This document shows positions 42,603 through 64,000 of a stretch of 64,000 nucleotides of DNA, piece by piece. Source of the stretch: Bugula neritina (Eukaryota; Bryozoa; Gymnolaemata; Cheilostomatida; Bugulidae); assembly GCA_964035545.1 (NCBI GenBank), contig OZ037766.1:20838767-20902766 (forward strand), given 5' to 3'. The translations under genes and the position numbers were made by a program. Position 1 is the first letter of the stretch. Every line of letters begins with the position of its first letter. The notes under the pieces are model-generated. The model searched no databases, was not told where the DNA came from, and saw only the letters and a program-made list of their open reading frames with translations.

Positions 42603-44428
42603 CAGGGAAAGTGTTGTACAACTGAGCTGTGAAGAGGTGTGAAGCTAAACCACTGGTTGCATGTATTGCTTCAACACAACATTCAGTACGATGAGAACTA
42701 CGCTATGCAGGTTTATGGATTCCTAACTGTAGAATTTTCTTTAGCATGTCTTAGGCTTATTCAGCTTAAAGAAAATGGTTTAGTTTTTTGTAACCAGTTA
42801 CCCTTTTTAACTAGCATGAATTTATACTATTTATCTAATATCATATACCTGTACATTCATATAACTAATGCAGACTGTGGTAGCACGATTGTTCCCATGG
42901 GTAGGTGAATAATTTCCTTGTACATTCATGAGATGTTGAAATATATAAGATGAAAACACTAGTTTCTAATGTTTATGTAGTTACTGCTGAGAGAATGCCC
43001 ACTCGTGTATAAATTAGATAGTTGCATTTGTCATATGTAGCACAAGCTGTAACTGTTCTTTATTTACTTATACTGTAGAAGATAGAATTTATGCAATACT
43101 AATTGTGTCACTTTCATATTATGTACAACTTTGATATTAACAACTAATTACCGAATTAAAATGGCATTACCACTTATTGTTTGAAAACACTTTTGAAAGT
43201 TAGTTCTGATTGGTTGACTTTGGTGCTGGAAGACACATTGCACATGGGATTGACTATTCTATTAGATATTAAATAAACTGAGTATATTCATCTACTAAAT
43301 CTAACAGGAGCTTTCTTCTGAATCTACAGACAGCAAATCCTGCAGCCCTATAAATTTGAAACATACACTATTTTCATGAACTACCATTTACAGGCTTAAG
43401 AGTTTCAATGCACTAAACCATTACCATTTTTTTTATCATTATCATACTAAGGATTGTAACTTGAAAAGCTTTTGCCTAATGAATTTTATTTTAAAATTCA
43501 AATTATAGACAACATAAACTTAAAGCAGTAGAGAAAATATAAAATATAGTCCGATTTCCGTTGCCAATTTTTTTTTTCAAGTATAGGCCAGTTTAATTTA
43601 TTTGATGATGTAATGTGAAATGTGTGTAGAACAAAATAAAAAAGTTTCAATAGGTGATCATTAAAAAATTAGCTGGTGAACTTACCGCAATCTACAAGAA
43701 GAACACGGAGAAAGGCATTCCAATGAACAACATAGTAAAATTTGATAAAATAATACGATAAATAGCTTGAAAATTAAACGAATATAAAATTAAGTTTTTG
43801 TATATAAGAGTGAAAGGAAGATAAATAGCCCCAAAATGTTCAGGATGACATATCAAGTTGTAGCAATTATAAAGAGCACCTAAATGATTAGGAAGTGTCA
43901 CCAAAATGAGCCAACAAAGCATTGCATTTTCAAAATAATCTGTATAAATCACACCATCAGCAAATAGCATAAAATGTAAAGCTTTCAGAGTTCTGTACTT
44001 CTTGTTCCCGACTGCACAGACTACAACTATAACATAATATTATATAAGACACATTATTCTTGGTATTGGAGTAAAGAGTTTCCGAGTTTTTGCTTTAGCT
44101 TATTAAGTTGGGTCATACCTAGCATAGGGCAGTCTAATAAAGCTGTATAAAGATTTGCAAGTACATAGTTTTGTGGAACGGCCTGTAATCCAATCTCAAC
44201 CAGCGATCACATCTCAACCAGCGATCACATACCGCCAGTTGTCAACTATAACTTCCTCATAGTATGTCAACTTTGTACTAAAACTCTGGTATGGCAAATA
44301 GAAAGGAAATCTAACCATCTTGCTTCTGCCAACTTCACAGTAGCTTAATATTACTAAGTAGTAGAAAAAAGGCAGCTTCTAAGAGATTAAATGAAACAAT
44401 TATTATATACGACATACTTGATATAAGG
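42603..44428. other. Intergenic region between convergent Kv4 and WDR91 genes
   Basis: About 1.8 kb shared by the 3' ends of two genes that face each other; an AATAAA at 43272-43277 could serve Kv4. An 18-bp perfect tandem duplication (ATCTCAACCAGCGATCAC twice) is at 44193-44228. The AT-rich open frame at 43692-43970 on the minus strand shows no family features. Nothing else is recognisable. Confidence 0.65.
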
Positions 44429-47400
44429 TTACAATAAAGTACTGAGTTTTATATGCCCCAGCATGTCAGCAGTCAGGCAGGTGTCTGTTTCTCCATAAGC
44501 CCAGTCGACTGATACGACAGGTGCCCTGTGTACACCTAGAACCATGTTAGCTTTGGCTTCACCATCTATAATCTGTAAGAATAAAAGTCACATAATCAGC
44601 AAACTCCTTACAATGCAGCAGCTCTAATTAGAAACAGACTACACATCTAATATATAAAGCAAAATTACAAAAAATCAGCCCAATTAAAATACTACAGTGC
44701 AATTAATGGTACTTATGCAAACCCATAAAGGCTATTTCTAAACTCTAAAGCATCAATACTTTTAAATCACAGCTAGTAAAATCAAACATAGTAGTAACTC
44801 ACCTTGTATATTATAGCGCTGTTTTTATGGCAGGTAAGGAAATGTGTGTTTGTAGGGTTGAGTGAAAATATTTTATCTTTGGGTGTCTGTATTTGCCTAT
44901 GATTAGGTGTTGATGAGAAGACGTAAGGCCCTGCAGCTCCGTCGTGAACAGGAAATGATTGTACCAGTCTACCACTCACCAAACCCCACTGTGACACCTG
45001 CATAAGATATACATATGCAGGTGATGGCAAGTGTTATTTATTAGTTGACAAGTGGCCACAAGTACTCAACGAGTTAACAAATGCAAAAATTAAGACTAGA
45101 CAATGAGTTGGAGCAAGAAAGACAGAGCAGGATAATTAAGGAAAAGTATTAAACAAATTGCAAGATTTGAATCCAAACAATCTTCCCAATAAAAACTTAA
45201 TAAACACATACTATATTGTCACTATCCATTGTATAGCAGGATTGGTAATCATGGGAAAGTTGCATACAATATATCTTTCCAGAGTGGGCCTTCCAAACTT
45301 TGGTTATCTTTCCTTCTCGTAGATCTACAACATATTTTATCTTAAATGAAAGAAGACAAGACATGTAGATATATTTATATACCACACTTATAATAAATTA
45401 TAGATGATTATATTATAAGATGAAATTCCATCACGCTGGCAATAGTGCTTGAAGCTTATGACTCTAAATAGCCCAACCTTAACAACGAATCTAACCTTAC
45501 CTTACTTTGACCTTACGAATCATACTGTTTTGTCAGTGTTCAACTTTTTTAAAAACATATACCGTAAACAAATAACTAACTAATAGGGGATCACACTGGA
45601 GTGAGAGATGCTAGAGATTTGAGAAGATCTCAGTACCTAATATTTTAAGAGTTCCATTCACACACCCTAGAAGCAAGCGATTCCCATTGTCAAAGTACTG
45701 AACTGACTGTATAGCCTCGTCTTCATGTGCAAACTGAAAAGAGATATAATATCACTACAGCAAATGCCACTTGATGATTGCAACATTATCAGCTGTGGCT
45801 GCCTAGAACTTCAGACTTTGGACATGGTGTGTTTAATATATATTCTGATAATGACTAGCAAATGCAAAAATAAAGGAAAAATTGAGCTACCAAAAGAAGC
45901 AGGAGGTCATAACAAATTTCAGACTACAAGTTGTTCACAACTAGTGATTATTTTTTGTTATGTATGCTTTGAACTTGCTGTGTATGCATATCAAACAATT
46001 ATGGTGTTGCCCTATTTCTAATATTAGATGTAGAGTGTGGGTTGTGGATGCCGATTTTGATAACAAATCATGATCATTCAAAATAAGATGTCTGTAAGTA
46101 TGTGACAAGATAACACATTTGTTTCATTTAGGCAAATTGTGCTTACATTAACAATCAACAAGATTAACAGCTTTCATCCAACTATATCTTAACCAGGAAA
46201 TTAAAAGAAGAAAATAAAATTTTGAATAATCAACAAGCTGGTATATGTAATTATATAACAAAGAGCTTACAGAGTGTGGTGAGGACAACTTCTTACAACG
46301 CTTAAAATGCCGATGGTACTACTTAGCAGAGCTATACTAAACAGCAAGCGTGAAAAACCCACACAAACTGAGCTCTTCAAGAATTACGTGGAGGAGGAAT
46401 ATTTTATTGCTGCTCGATTTCAGCTTTGAAGCAGTAGTGCAGACTTGAATAAAGTAACACCATTATCCCAATACATTAAACAGCCATAATTTTATTGGCT
46501 CCACCCTGAAAAACTTTTGGCTTGTAAACTACATAAAAAAATGTCTCAACACTTTTAATATATTTTTTACTACCAACAGAAGCTATACAGCCAAACATAA
46601 TTATCACAGTAATTATACATTAGCCTAGTGACCTAGTCAGTTAGAGGTGACACAATAGGGGTGCAACAGTAGAGCTCACGCACCTCTTTCTCGCCACTTT
46701 CAATATCCCACGTAGATATACTACCAGACGTAGTGCCGTTAACTAAGGTAGAACATGCAAAGCTGTTTCCAAACTCGTCAACTGACATATCCGAGAGTCT
46801 AAAAACCAAAAACTGTATGCGAGAAACATGAAACTAGTATGTAAACAAAGACAAAGAAGGTTGGGAATACAACAGATACAGCTGGATAATATTCAGAGTG
46901 CAAGTTCTGTAGAGCTGAACAGTTTCTGGTAATTAGTAATTTTCTTCTCAAACATCAACCACAGGGTAGAAACTCACTTGGTGTTGGAGACTTCTTCTGT
47001 AATCAGGATTTCTCGCAGAGACCGTTTTGTGGTCAGTTCAAATGTTTTGACTGAACCCGGTTTACTACCGATCAGTAACTATAACATAGCAATAATGGAG
47101 AGTTCACAATACAACCAACTGCTACTTAGCAGGTACAGCAGCTCAGTGTATATAGTGCACTGCTATACACACAACAGGTATCTTTATACATTCTCCAAGA
47201 GGTTACATAATATCCAATGTTTGGGGCATCCTTTTTTACAGTTTCACTGAAACTTGCACAGCTCTCATTAATGTGGAATAACACTTTTAATAGTATTATC
47301 TTCACTTAGCACTAAGATGAATCCAATAGCACACCAGAAAATGGCAGCATATCAAGTTGTAAAACGTGATGCCTTTTGCTGAAACTGCTAACTTGTATTT

Positions 47401-50400
47401 AATTCCTTTCTCTACTACAATATTTTTAACAAGTTGCTTGTATACTGCAAAAAACTTATTGGAGTGTTTCCCCAGCTAAATTAAGTTTCTGATTAAAAAG
47501 TATACAGGCATAAATTGACTTTAAATCATTTGAAAAATCTATTAGTATAAACAATAAAGTTGGAATACACGTTTGACAGAAAGGACAAACAAGTAGACTA
47601 ATAGGACATGTATATAAACGCATATGAGTGTGTATGAACAATGCATGGCAATGAATGTGTAAGCAGACGAACAAAAACTTACCAAATTATCAGACTTGTC
47701 AGCAAATTCTAGACTCAGCACATGGTTCTTTGAAATGACCGTCGCAATGGTAGAAGGGATGGCAGTTTTGGTCCACACTCTATACAGAGAGAAAGAGTGC
47801 TAATAAACAGCTAGTAGATAATAGAATCAAGCTAAAATGTTGAAAAGAGAATACAAAGTAAAGGCAAATACAGTGGAGAAAGAAACCGCATAGTAGTGAT
47901 ACTGAAGAAGACATTAGTATAGCAAGAGTAAATCACTGGAGAAACAGCAGACTGATGTAATAATATCATAATAACTTACTTGACAACCCCGTCAATATCT
48001 GCACTAGCTATAACGTTGCCACTGGGACTAAACTTGGCATGAGTTACTGAATTGCTGTGCTCATTATACGCATGGTATCCGCTCACCATAAAATCTGCTA
48101 TAGAAATATATTATTATAAAAAGCCCAAGACTTTGCAATTACAGGTTTACTTATATAAGTACTCCTATAATGTGTAACGAAATGATTGTCACTAAAAATT
48201 AAGTAAAATGTTTTTGACCTCGAAATAGAAACATTATACCAAAGTTTATGGGGGAGGGAGGCATATTTTAAATCTTTATGTAACCATTTTCAACAGTTAA
48301 GATTGCTGGTGGACTTTTCAACATCCTGTCGAGAATACTGATGGTGGACAAACGCATATAGAAAGTTGGATATATTTGCAGATACACAGATAGACATACA
48401 TGTATACATTCTATTAATATAGATATGGTAATAGACAGTTACCATCAGCTGTAGCTAGAGTTATATCACTAACAGAGTTATCTTCCCTTGAAGAGCTGGA
48501 ACAGTCAGAGTAGGAGGTGGCTGTTGAGGTAGCAGCATGACTAGACTATAAACAGCACACAGTATACATTAAGTATACAAACTTACACACAGTACACATT
48601 AAGGATACAAACTTACACAAAGTATACATTAAGGATACAAACCTACACACTAGCAGGCAAATAGGGATACTACAGTAAAATCGACACAGATGCAAGGACC
48701 GCAGCAATTAAAACATTTACAGAATATATTATAACTACTTATACTAATCGGACATCAAAAATCCAGTGAAATGATTGGCTCTCACTATACAAGGTCACTA
48801 ACTTAGGCAGGATTGACCAAGAAATATGAGGGAACTTCCAATAGAGCATATACAAACGGAATACTAGAGGAATACCAACTCGATTGTTAGAAGAAGCAAA
48901 CAACTCCTGTCTCATCTCTTGATGATCGGCAGCGGAGAGCCTCTTTGCTTTGGCAGCAGCTGAGGTAGATGAGACGTCACTGGAAGACATCATTGAAGAG
49001 GTTCTGGAGACATCCAGGCCGTGTGCACCACCGGTCGTAGGTGGAGCCAGTGTAGATGTGGTAGATGTGAAGGTCTTGGCTTTAGTACGGCCAGCTAACA
49101 GAATTAACTTTAGCATGTGACATGACTTCACTGCATGATCATTCTGCATACAATTTATTACTCAATTTACTGATTCAATAACCCATCACATTTATCAGTG
49201 CAAAAAAGGAGAGATTTTGTGCCATTTCATAGAAAAAGTAAAAAAAGATAGGTGAAGCATTAGACAAGTGAATAACAAACCTAAAGCAGAGTGCTGCCCT
49301 TTCACTTTGGCAATACCTTTCGCCACGATTGACTTTTTAGGTTTCAACAAGTTGGGATCTTCTAAAGTAATGCTTCTAAAAACAGAACAAAGCAATAACA
49401 TGAATATATGCACAATATAGCAGGGAAGAAAATCAAGGGAGCAGCCGTGGTATAGGGGTTATAACGCTGACTTAGTAGACACAATGCCATGGATTCAAAT
49501 CCCAGTAACAGCAGTTGGTGATGTTAGGAAGAGCATCCAGTCATAATTGCTCCTGTGCCCCATCTGAATAAGTCCTTAGCATGATTTAACAAAAATCCCT
49601 TTCCATCAGGAGTTCCTGGTTTTTGGAGTTTTAGGAATGGTGACTGTAAACTTGCGTGATTCTGCGGGAGTTTTTATAGCGGGGAAGTAAATTCGACCCT
49701 TAAATTACATTTGCCAACTATTTGAAAACACTAACAACATAAAACAACTGTCGAAAAACAAACAGGTAATGATAGTAACAGCCTACCTAAGTAAAGACAA
49801 ATAACTCTGTATATGAATCTAATAAACTCCACATGCATAGCAGCAGGCAAATCACTTACTGGGTCAAAGTATAAAAATCGTCTACCAAATCTGTTGAGCC
49901 TCTTAACAGTGCAGCTTTAGATGTCTTCCTTTGCTCCTCCACCTGCAACATACACTAGATTCTTATTTCACATTACCAGATTTATTAATTATTTCAAACA
50001 GCTGTTATGAAAACCTCAACATTTAGCTAAAAAAACTTCTCAAACTTTGCTAGAGAAGTAAAAAGAGTTTTTAAACAGGCTAAGCAGGTAGAGTTAGAAG
50101 AGCCGAACCCTTATAAAGAGACAGGCAGAAATAAACTGACATTGTACTGACCTTGTGACCAGCAGCTGACGTGGGACTTTTTACATCTAGTAATGCAGGT
50201 GTAGGCATAGATTGAAATATTATGCTGATGTAATTGAAGAGTGATAGTTGGATAGCATCTTGCCACGCCTTATTGAAGTATATAGAGAACACCTCATTTG
50301 TCTCTGGATTTCTTATAAACGGTAAAGCTACAGTTTACATGGTGCCTGCGTTACTGACATGCATACATAATTGTTTCAAAGTAAAGGTAACTATACTTAC

Positions 50401-53104
50401 ATTATAAAAATGTTAACATACAGATGCACAAACACATTTTATATAAATAAAGGAATCATAATAAATTACTAGACCAATCGAAAATTTGATTTAATGAATA
50501 GATAATCTAACTGCATACCAAACCAATCTTTCCATTCTGGGTGTTGCTGAAGTTCTACCGCCAACTTGCTGAAGAACTCTGATACTTTGTCATGTCTAAA
50601 ATAAATAAAAAAAGATGTACAAAAAGAAACCAAAAATACAAGGGAATATCAAGTCGAGCAAAGTAAGAAACAAACCTGTTGCTGGACACAGCATGGACCA
50701 CATAGTATCTGAGAACATCAAAATATAATCTCTTTGTGCTGTCATGATATCGCAGCTCAAGACGGGAAAAGACTCTAGAGTTTAAGTATCCCCAGTATTC
50801 TTTAAGGCTGTGCAAGTCAGAGGATGTTATGAAAGATATAAGCTGCTCTACAATAAGATCTGCCTAAAACAAGAACAAAGAGTCATTAACTCCTGATGTC
50901 TATTTAGGCAAATAGTTGTATTAAAATATGTTAGTTTCATCTTGATTAATGTTTTGATACATGCTTATGCCGGAACACACCACAGTTCTAACTAAGCTAT
51001 CACTGCATTGTTAGAGCAGCAAAACTGACTTTTAGATATAAAATGTCACGCATGGCAAATGAACAGCTCAATAATTGCATTAGCAGCTTAGTTTTAGGCC
51101 ATCATGCTAGCTTTGAGCAAAACAAAACAGTAATGACATGAAAAACAACTTTATACATAAATAAAATAAAACACATATTTTCTTTGAGACAAACATGAAC
51201 TTTAATTTTGCTATATCGCTTAGCTATGCTAAGGTACTTCATTGCAGTAATATTTATATAAATAGCTTTTACAACATTGTGTAATGAAAAAAAAAACAAG
51301 TTCAAAGAAACTAACTTTATAGAAATGATCAAATGGCCTCTTAATAAAAAATTGTTTAGTTATTCTCATAATAACTCTAATTTTATTACTGATAGAAATA
51401 TTTTTTGATTGTGGTAATTAGTAATGGCTATTGCAATATAGTCATATGCTATTTTATATAGTTATATGTGAATTTGAATCTATTTGTATTCATTCACTGT
51501 TCAATATAAAAAACTCTCAATTTAAAGAAGCTATATCTATGGACACACCTTTATTATTGGTGTATATGCATTCAGCTGTTCACCCATTTCTCTCAATTAT
51601 ATGCTACTTTTAATTTTCTTTTTATAAATTTTGAAATTTGTAAAGAAATTCATTTAAATTGACACGAGTCACTTCAAATCACCAATTTTTGATTGACCTG
51701 ATCTCAATTCTTTGTCTGTTTGACCAAAACTGAGAGTGAGTGTGACTGCTGAGTTACTCTAATAAATTAAACTATCTCATTCTTAATGATAAAATCATAA
51801 ATTAATCATTAACGATTATTACAAAAGTTATAACGTATGTTAAATTACAATATTTCTAATACTAACAATAATAATAGCACTGGTAAACATCAAATAATTA
51901 TAACTTAGATTCAATGAATTATAAATATAATAAATTCATTTATATTAATCTAAATGATAATGTGGTAAATAATGATAGCATTGATAATAATCATAATATA
52001 AAATTATAATCAGTATAAATATAAACTATCACGTTCAAAGATCAACTACTATCCAATATCAACTTCTAGTAAATCATAAAATTATAATAACCATATTCTC
52101 AAATTTTTATTATTTGTTCTCATAATTATAAGTCGCTATTGGCAATAAATTAAATTTAATTAATAAATGAGAAAACTCTATACTGATAATAATTTGACTT
52201 GGTAACTATGAGTAAGATACGTTAACTTAATGAGTTACAATTACTGTAACTGAGTTACTCAGGTAGACAAAGTGTAAGTTGAAGTAAAAGTTTAAGAAAT
52301 AGAATAAGTTCAAGTTAGACACAGACTAAGATTCAAAGTGGGAGTGTACTGAGTAGCTATCACTATCGATTATCAGTATCACTATAACACAAAGTGAGAC
52401 TGAAAGTAAAGACACTGCGAATGTGACTGTCACTCCAAGTCAATCTGAATCACTCACTCTCAGTGACAGTTGGAGTGACGACTTTGATTTGCCCGACTTG
52501 AAATTAATAATACTGTAAGTGTAACTGTTCGACTTATAGTTACTCTTAGTCTTACTCTTATACTTAGAGTTAGTAACACTTGCTGTCAGTAAGAGTAAGT
52601 GTCACGCATAGTCATACTCATAGTCATACTGAGAGCAAATGTGATACTGTTATTGTTGGTGTTACACTTACAGTTACTGCGTCTCAGTGACAGTCTGATC
52701 ACTGATGTACTTGGTTTTGTACTTGTAGTACTACTAGTAGTAATGGTTGTAGGTGTAGTTGTACTACAAGTACAAGTAGTGAAGTACAACTACAAGACCA
52801 AGTACACGTTGAAGTAGCCTACAGAGTACTGCTACCAGTAACTGTAACTTTAAGTAGACAACTTGAACTTGAAGTGTTGAACTACAAGACCAAGTAGTGA
52901 AGTTGAAGTCCGGGTCATTCTGTCTATGGGTAGACAGTTTTAAGCTAGCAGCGCAAAAAACTATAGTAATAATAACTTTACCCGAAATCCCTTGTCTTTA
53001 TCTGCTTTAAGTTCAGTGTCGAAGTGTTTAGCAGATTGTATAAAACCTCTGAAAACGAGATATTCTTTCACTAATGCATCCAAATTCCCAGAGCCGGAAG
53101 TCAT
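44429..53104 (-). CDS. WDR91: WD repeat-containing protein 91 orthologue, 16 exons, ~684 aa
   Basis: Endosomal Rab7 effector; with WDR81 it restrains PI3K complex activity and so permits early-to-late endosome conversion. Minus-strand exons: 52982-53104, 50676-50863, 50519-50595, 50152-50327, 49860-49942, 49281-49375, 48865-49094, 48443-48545, 47980-48097, 47683-47779, 46978-47078, 46684-46798, 45637-45733, 45212-45324, 44803-44997, 44429-44572. Phases agree throughout. The N-terminal LisH/CTLH-like region ([49 protein letters not shown]) tracks human WDR91. Residues ~190-390 are a Ser/Thr-rich linker. WD40 blades follow ([31 protein letters not shown]) and end [20 protein letters not shown]. 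The linker seems shorter than in vertebrates. It is head-to-head with CNOT3. Confidence 0.95.
48556..48650. repeat. 30-bp tandem repeat, 3 copies
   Basis: Unit ACACAGTATACATTAAGGAT plus ACAAACTTAC, exact 30-bp period (AGTATACATT at 48561, 48591 and 48621). It overlaps the acceptor side of the WDR91 intron upstream of exon 48443-48545. Confidence 0.88.
49439..49690 (+). mobile_element. tRNA-derived SINE, copy 2
   Basis: Starts GAGCAGCCGTGGTATAGGGG (A-box region), has B box GGATTCAAATCCC, then GTTGGTGATGTTAGGAAGAG. This order and spacing match copy 1 at 10084. A GAGTTCCT...GGGAGTTTTTATAGC tail aligns loosely with copy 1. It lies in the WDR91 intron 49376-49859, on the opposite strand to WDR91. 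Confidence 0.72.
51714..52920. repeat. Degenerate hexanucleotide-like tract in WDR91 intron 1
   Basis: Long low-complexity stretch of variants of AGTTACT, AGTAACT, CTTAGT and AGTCATACTC, strongest at 52180-52920. It ends about 60 bp from WDR91 exon 1. It includes a perfect 15-bp stem (TTGTACTTGTAGTAC at 52717-52731 with its complement at 52761-52775, 29-nt loop). The rest of intron 1 (50864-51713) is AT-rich without recognisable features. Confidence 0.7.
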
Positions 53105-53402
53105 GTTGATAAAGTAATTTCTTAAAACCAGCATCTATTGGCTACAGCGTCTGTGACCGACCAATAGTCTCAAGTAAAAATGTAAACAAAAACCTCGTTG
53201 ATGGTGGTAATGTAAATCCGCTAATCGAGGGACTACTTTGACCTGCGACGCGTAGTGATTTCCATATGGTTGTTGATCTGTAAATCTAATGCTACTGAGA
53301 AAGATATTTGATCAGGAAAAATTAAGGGTACTGTCGTCTACTGCGATTCTAAACTAACTGTGATATAATGCTCATATTGTCTTTTGTCACATAAATGTAA
53401 AT
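53105..53402. promoter_or_regulatory. Shared divergent promoter WDR91 / CNOT3
   Basis: Only 298 bp separate the two initiator ATGs, so the 5' UTRs and start sites of both genes must fit here unless further upstream exons exist. Two CCAAT boxes in opposite orientation lie 22 bp apart: ATTGG within CTATTGGCT (53137-53141) and CCAAT within GACCAATAG (53161-53165). No TATA box is obvious. This is the usual layout of a housekeeping bidirectional promoter with NF-Y sites; the binding itself is inferred. Confidence 0.65.
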
Positions 53403-62611
<9,209 letters not shown>

Positions 62612-63069
62612 CAACTCTCCACTTGAACGCCTGTAATTAAGATTTTTCAACACCAATGTGCTTTTTCATCTTGGATGTAGGTTGTTCTTATTTGAAGACA
62701 TACCACAACAACATTGACATATTGTAATATAAATGACATGACTACATGACGCAATGCATTGCTATAGAAATGGTAAATACTGTTCAAATTTGTGCTCCGT
62801 GGTTAAACGGACTTATTAATTATGTACAGATAGACTTTAGTAATATTTTGTGTATTTGATTAACTAAGGTTATTTTTAGAGCTTCATTGTATTGTACACG
62901 ATGTCAGGTCGGCACAGTACCTTTTTGTACATAAACAAGTGTATGTATAAAAAGCTGAAGACCAATAATCAAATATTTTCTGGTGAACATAGCTTAAATA
63001 TTTGTTAGTATTTCCTTTGTAATTCAGCCACTAATTTGTAACAAAACTTTGATGACTTTATTTATCCAC

Positions 63070-63075
63070 AATAAA
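63070..63075 (+). terminator. Candidate CNOT3 polyadenylation signal
   Basis: AATAAA about 460 nt after the CNOT3 stop codon, with GT/T-rich sequence (AAAGTTGTTGTTTTG) about 30 nt downstream. A second AATAAA-like string is near 63100. Confidence 0.5.
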
Positions 63076-63345
63076 TTTTTCTTACAATAGCTGTTCATTA
63101 AAATAAAAAGTTGTTGTTTTGTTATCTTCAATTTAGACTTGCAAATACCATAACATATGTGGTCACTAATGTCTATACTTTGATAGCTATGCTATATTTC
63201 GCATATAATGAGTATATTCAAATTAAATGTTAATATGTTGTTAAAGTCAAATTGGTAATATCCAACAAATTTGTTGGGCCATAAAATGAGCAAAAGGCAC
63301 CATAGATTTCCTAATGCAAAAAATAATATCCACGTAGTAAACGTC

Positions 63346-63483
63346 GATCGTTTCAGGTGTTGTCTTCTCATAAATTACATGGACCCGCTGTTGGAACTTC
63401 TGCATCGTTCGTAGCTTCCAGTCGGGGTGACTGAGTGCAATAGTTTGAAGTTCGCGATACAGGTTGAAACTCTCGATTCCAAA
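63346..63483 (-). other. Weak candidate exon of an unidentified minus-strand gene
   Basis: The minus-strand frame is open from just after an in-frame TAG at 63484-63486 (possible acceptor AAGGTAG) and reads FGIESFNLYRELQTIALSHP, then DWKLRTMQKFQQRV. Composition is more protein-like and GC is higher than in the flanks. A possible donor follows ATCGAC at about 63346. There is no polypyrimidine tract and no family I recognise. It could equally be noncoding sequence near the next gene's promoter. Confidence 0.2.
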
Positions 63484-63609
63484 CTACCTTGTCAATCACT
63501 CCCCCAACTCAGAGCTGCTTATAAAAAGATTCGAAACCTCTAACTGAATCATTAAAAACGTTGGCTAGTAATGAGGAACTCGCTCTAATTTCGTGCTCGC
63601 ACTTTCAAT

Positions 63610-64000
63610 CAAATACGAATCTTGATAGTAAATGTAATACTAATACTAATAGTAATTCTTGAAAATAAAATAACTATAAAATAACTATTAAATTATTAGT
63701 ATTACTATACGTATAATATCAACTGTAAGTATAATTTATAAATAAAATTAAATATAAGAAAGATGAAGTGCTAGCACTAGCAGTCACACTAATACTAATA
63801 TTAATAATAATACTAATATAATATTAATAGTAATACTAATAGTAATAGTAATACTAATACTAATAGTAATACTTATACTAATAGTAATAGTCACAGTATG
63901 AGACTGAGTGAATCAGAATGTCACGGTGTCAGTGTGATGAGTGTGGTAATAGTAATATTAATATAACAATAACTAGAAGTATAACTATAACTATAAGCAT
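63610..64000. repeat. AT-rich (TAATACTAATAG)n-like low-complexity tract
   Basis: Near-tandem TAATAC / TAATAG hexamers (63780-63895) flanked by GTCACAGTATGAGACTGAGTG-type units, up to the end of the window. It resembles the degenerate tracts beside the other first exons. Confidence 0.8.

Noticed and set aside
43692-43970. 92-aa minus-strand frame downstream of Kv4
   Set aside because: Phe/Ile/Leu-rich AT-driven frame without conserved features; lies between convergent 3' ends.

Overview
The window is AT-rich genomic DNA from an invertebrate animal. It holds five protein-coding genes split by GT-AG introns, four of which are recognisable metazoan orthologues, set among microsatellites, tRNA-derived SINEs and cut-and-paste DNA transposons. 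The gene families (GRIPAP1/GRASP-1, a Shal/Kv4 potassium channel, WDR91, CNOT3) point to a bilaterian. A lophotrochozoan is my best guess, but the sequence does not prove it. No bacterial, viral, rRNA or CRISPR feature is visible. I joined exons by hand from splice sites and reading phase. Every gene closes into one uninterrupted frame from ATG to stop, which is the main support for the models.

Layout. (1) 0.5-3.8 kb, minus: a secreted protein of about 488 aa with a signal peptide and a C-terminal PAN/apple-like domain, otherwise unrecognised. (2) 5.95-25.6 kb, plus: GRIPAP1, 20 coding exons, about 811 aa. Intron 7 (numbered by coding exon) carries a 4.3-kb Harbinger-like transposon (11.92-16.25 kb) built as a giant palindrome with arms of about 1.08 kb; one arm has a further 163-bp MITE nested in it. 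(3) 25.6-33.2 kb: intergenic, with a long (AT)n tract and small tandem repeats. (4) 33.2-42.6 kb, plus: a Shal-type Kv4 channel of about 605 aa. It has two tandem, equal-length (163 nt) alternative exons for the end of the selectivity filter, S6 and the proximal C-terminus. (5) 44.4-53.1 kb, minus: WDR91, 16 exons, about 684 aa. (6) 53.4-62.6 kb, plus: CNOT3, 12 exons, about 744 aa, divergently transcribed from WDR91 across a 298-bp shared promoter with two opposed CCAAT boxes. (7) 62.6-64.0 kb: CNOT3 3' UTR, then unassigned sequence with one weak exon candidate.

Functional themes. GRIPAP1 (Rab4/recycling endosome) and WDR91 (Rab7/endosome maturation) both act in endosomal traffic, Kv4 makes A-type potassium current, and CNOT3 is a scaffold of the CCR4-NOT deadenylase. 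I see no evidence that they form a functional cluster. The most notable observation is the pair of apparently mutually exclusive pore/S6 exons in the Kv4 gene. Their choice would change the outer-pore residue equivalent to Shaker T449 (Val versus Thr). A second recurring pattern is a degenerate hexanucleotide-like tract (GTTACT/CTTAGT/AGTAAC variants) in the first intron, close to the first exon, of GRIPAP1, WDR91 and CNOT3.
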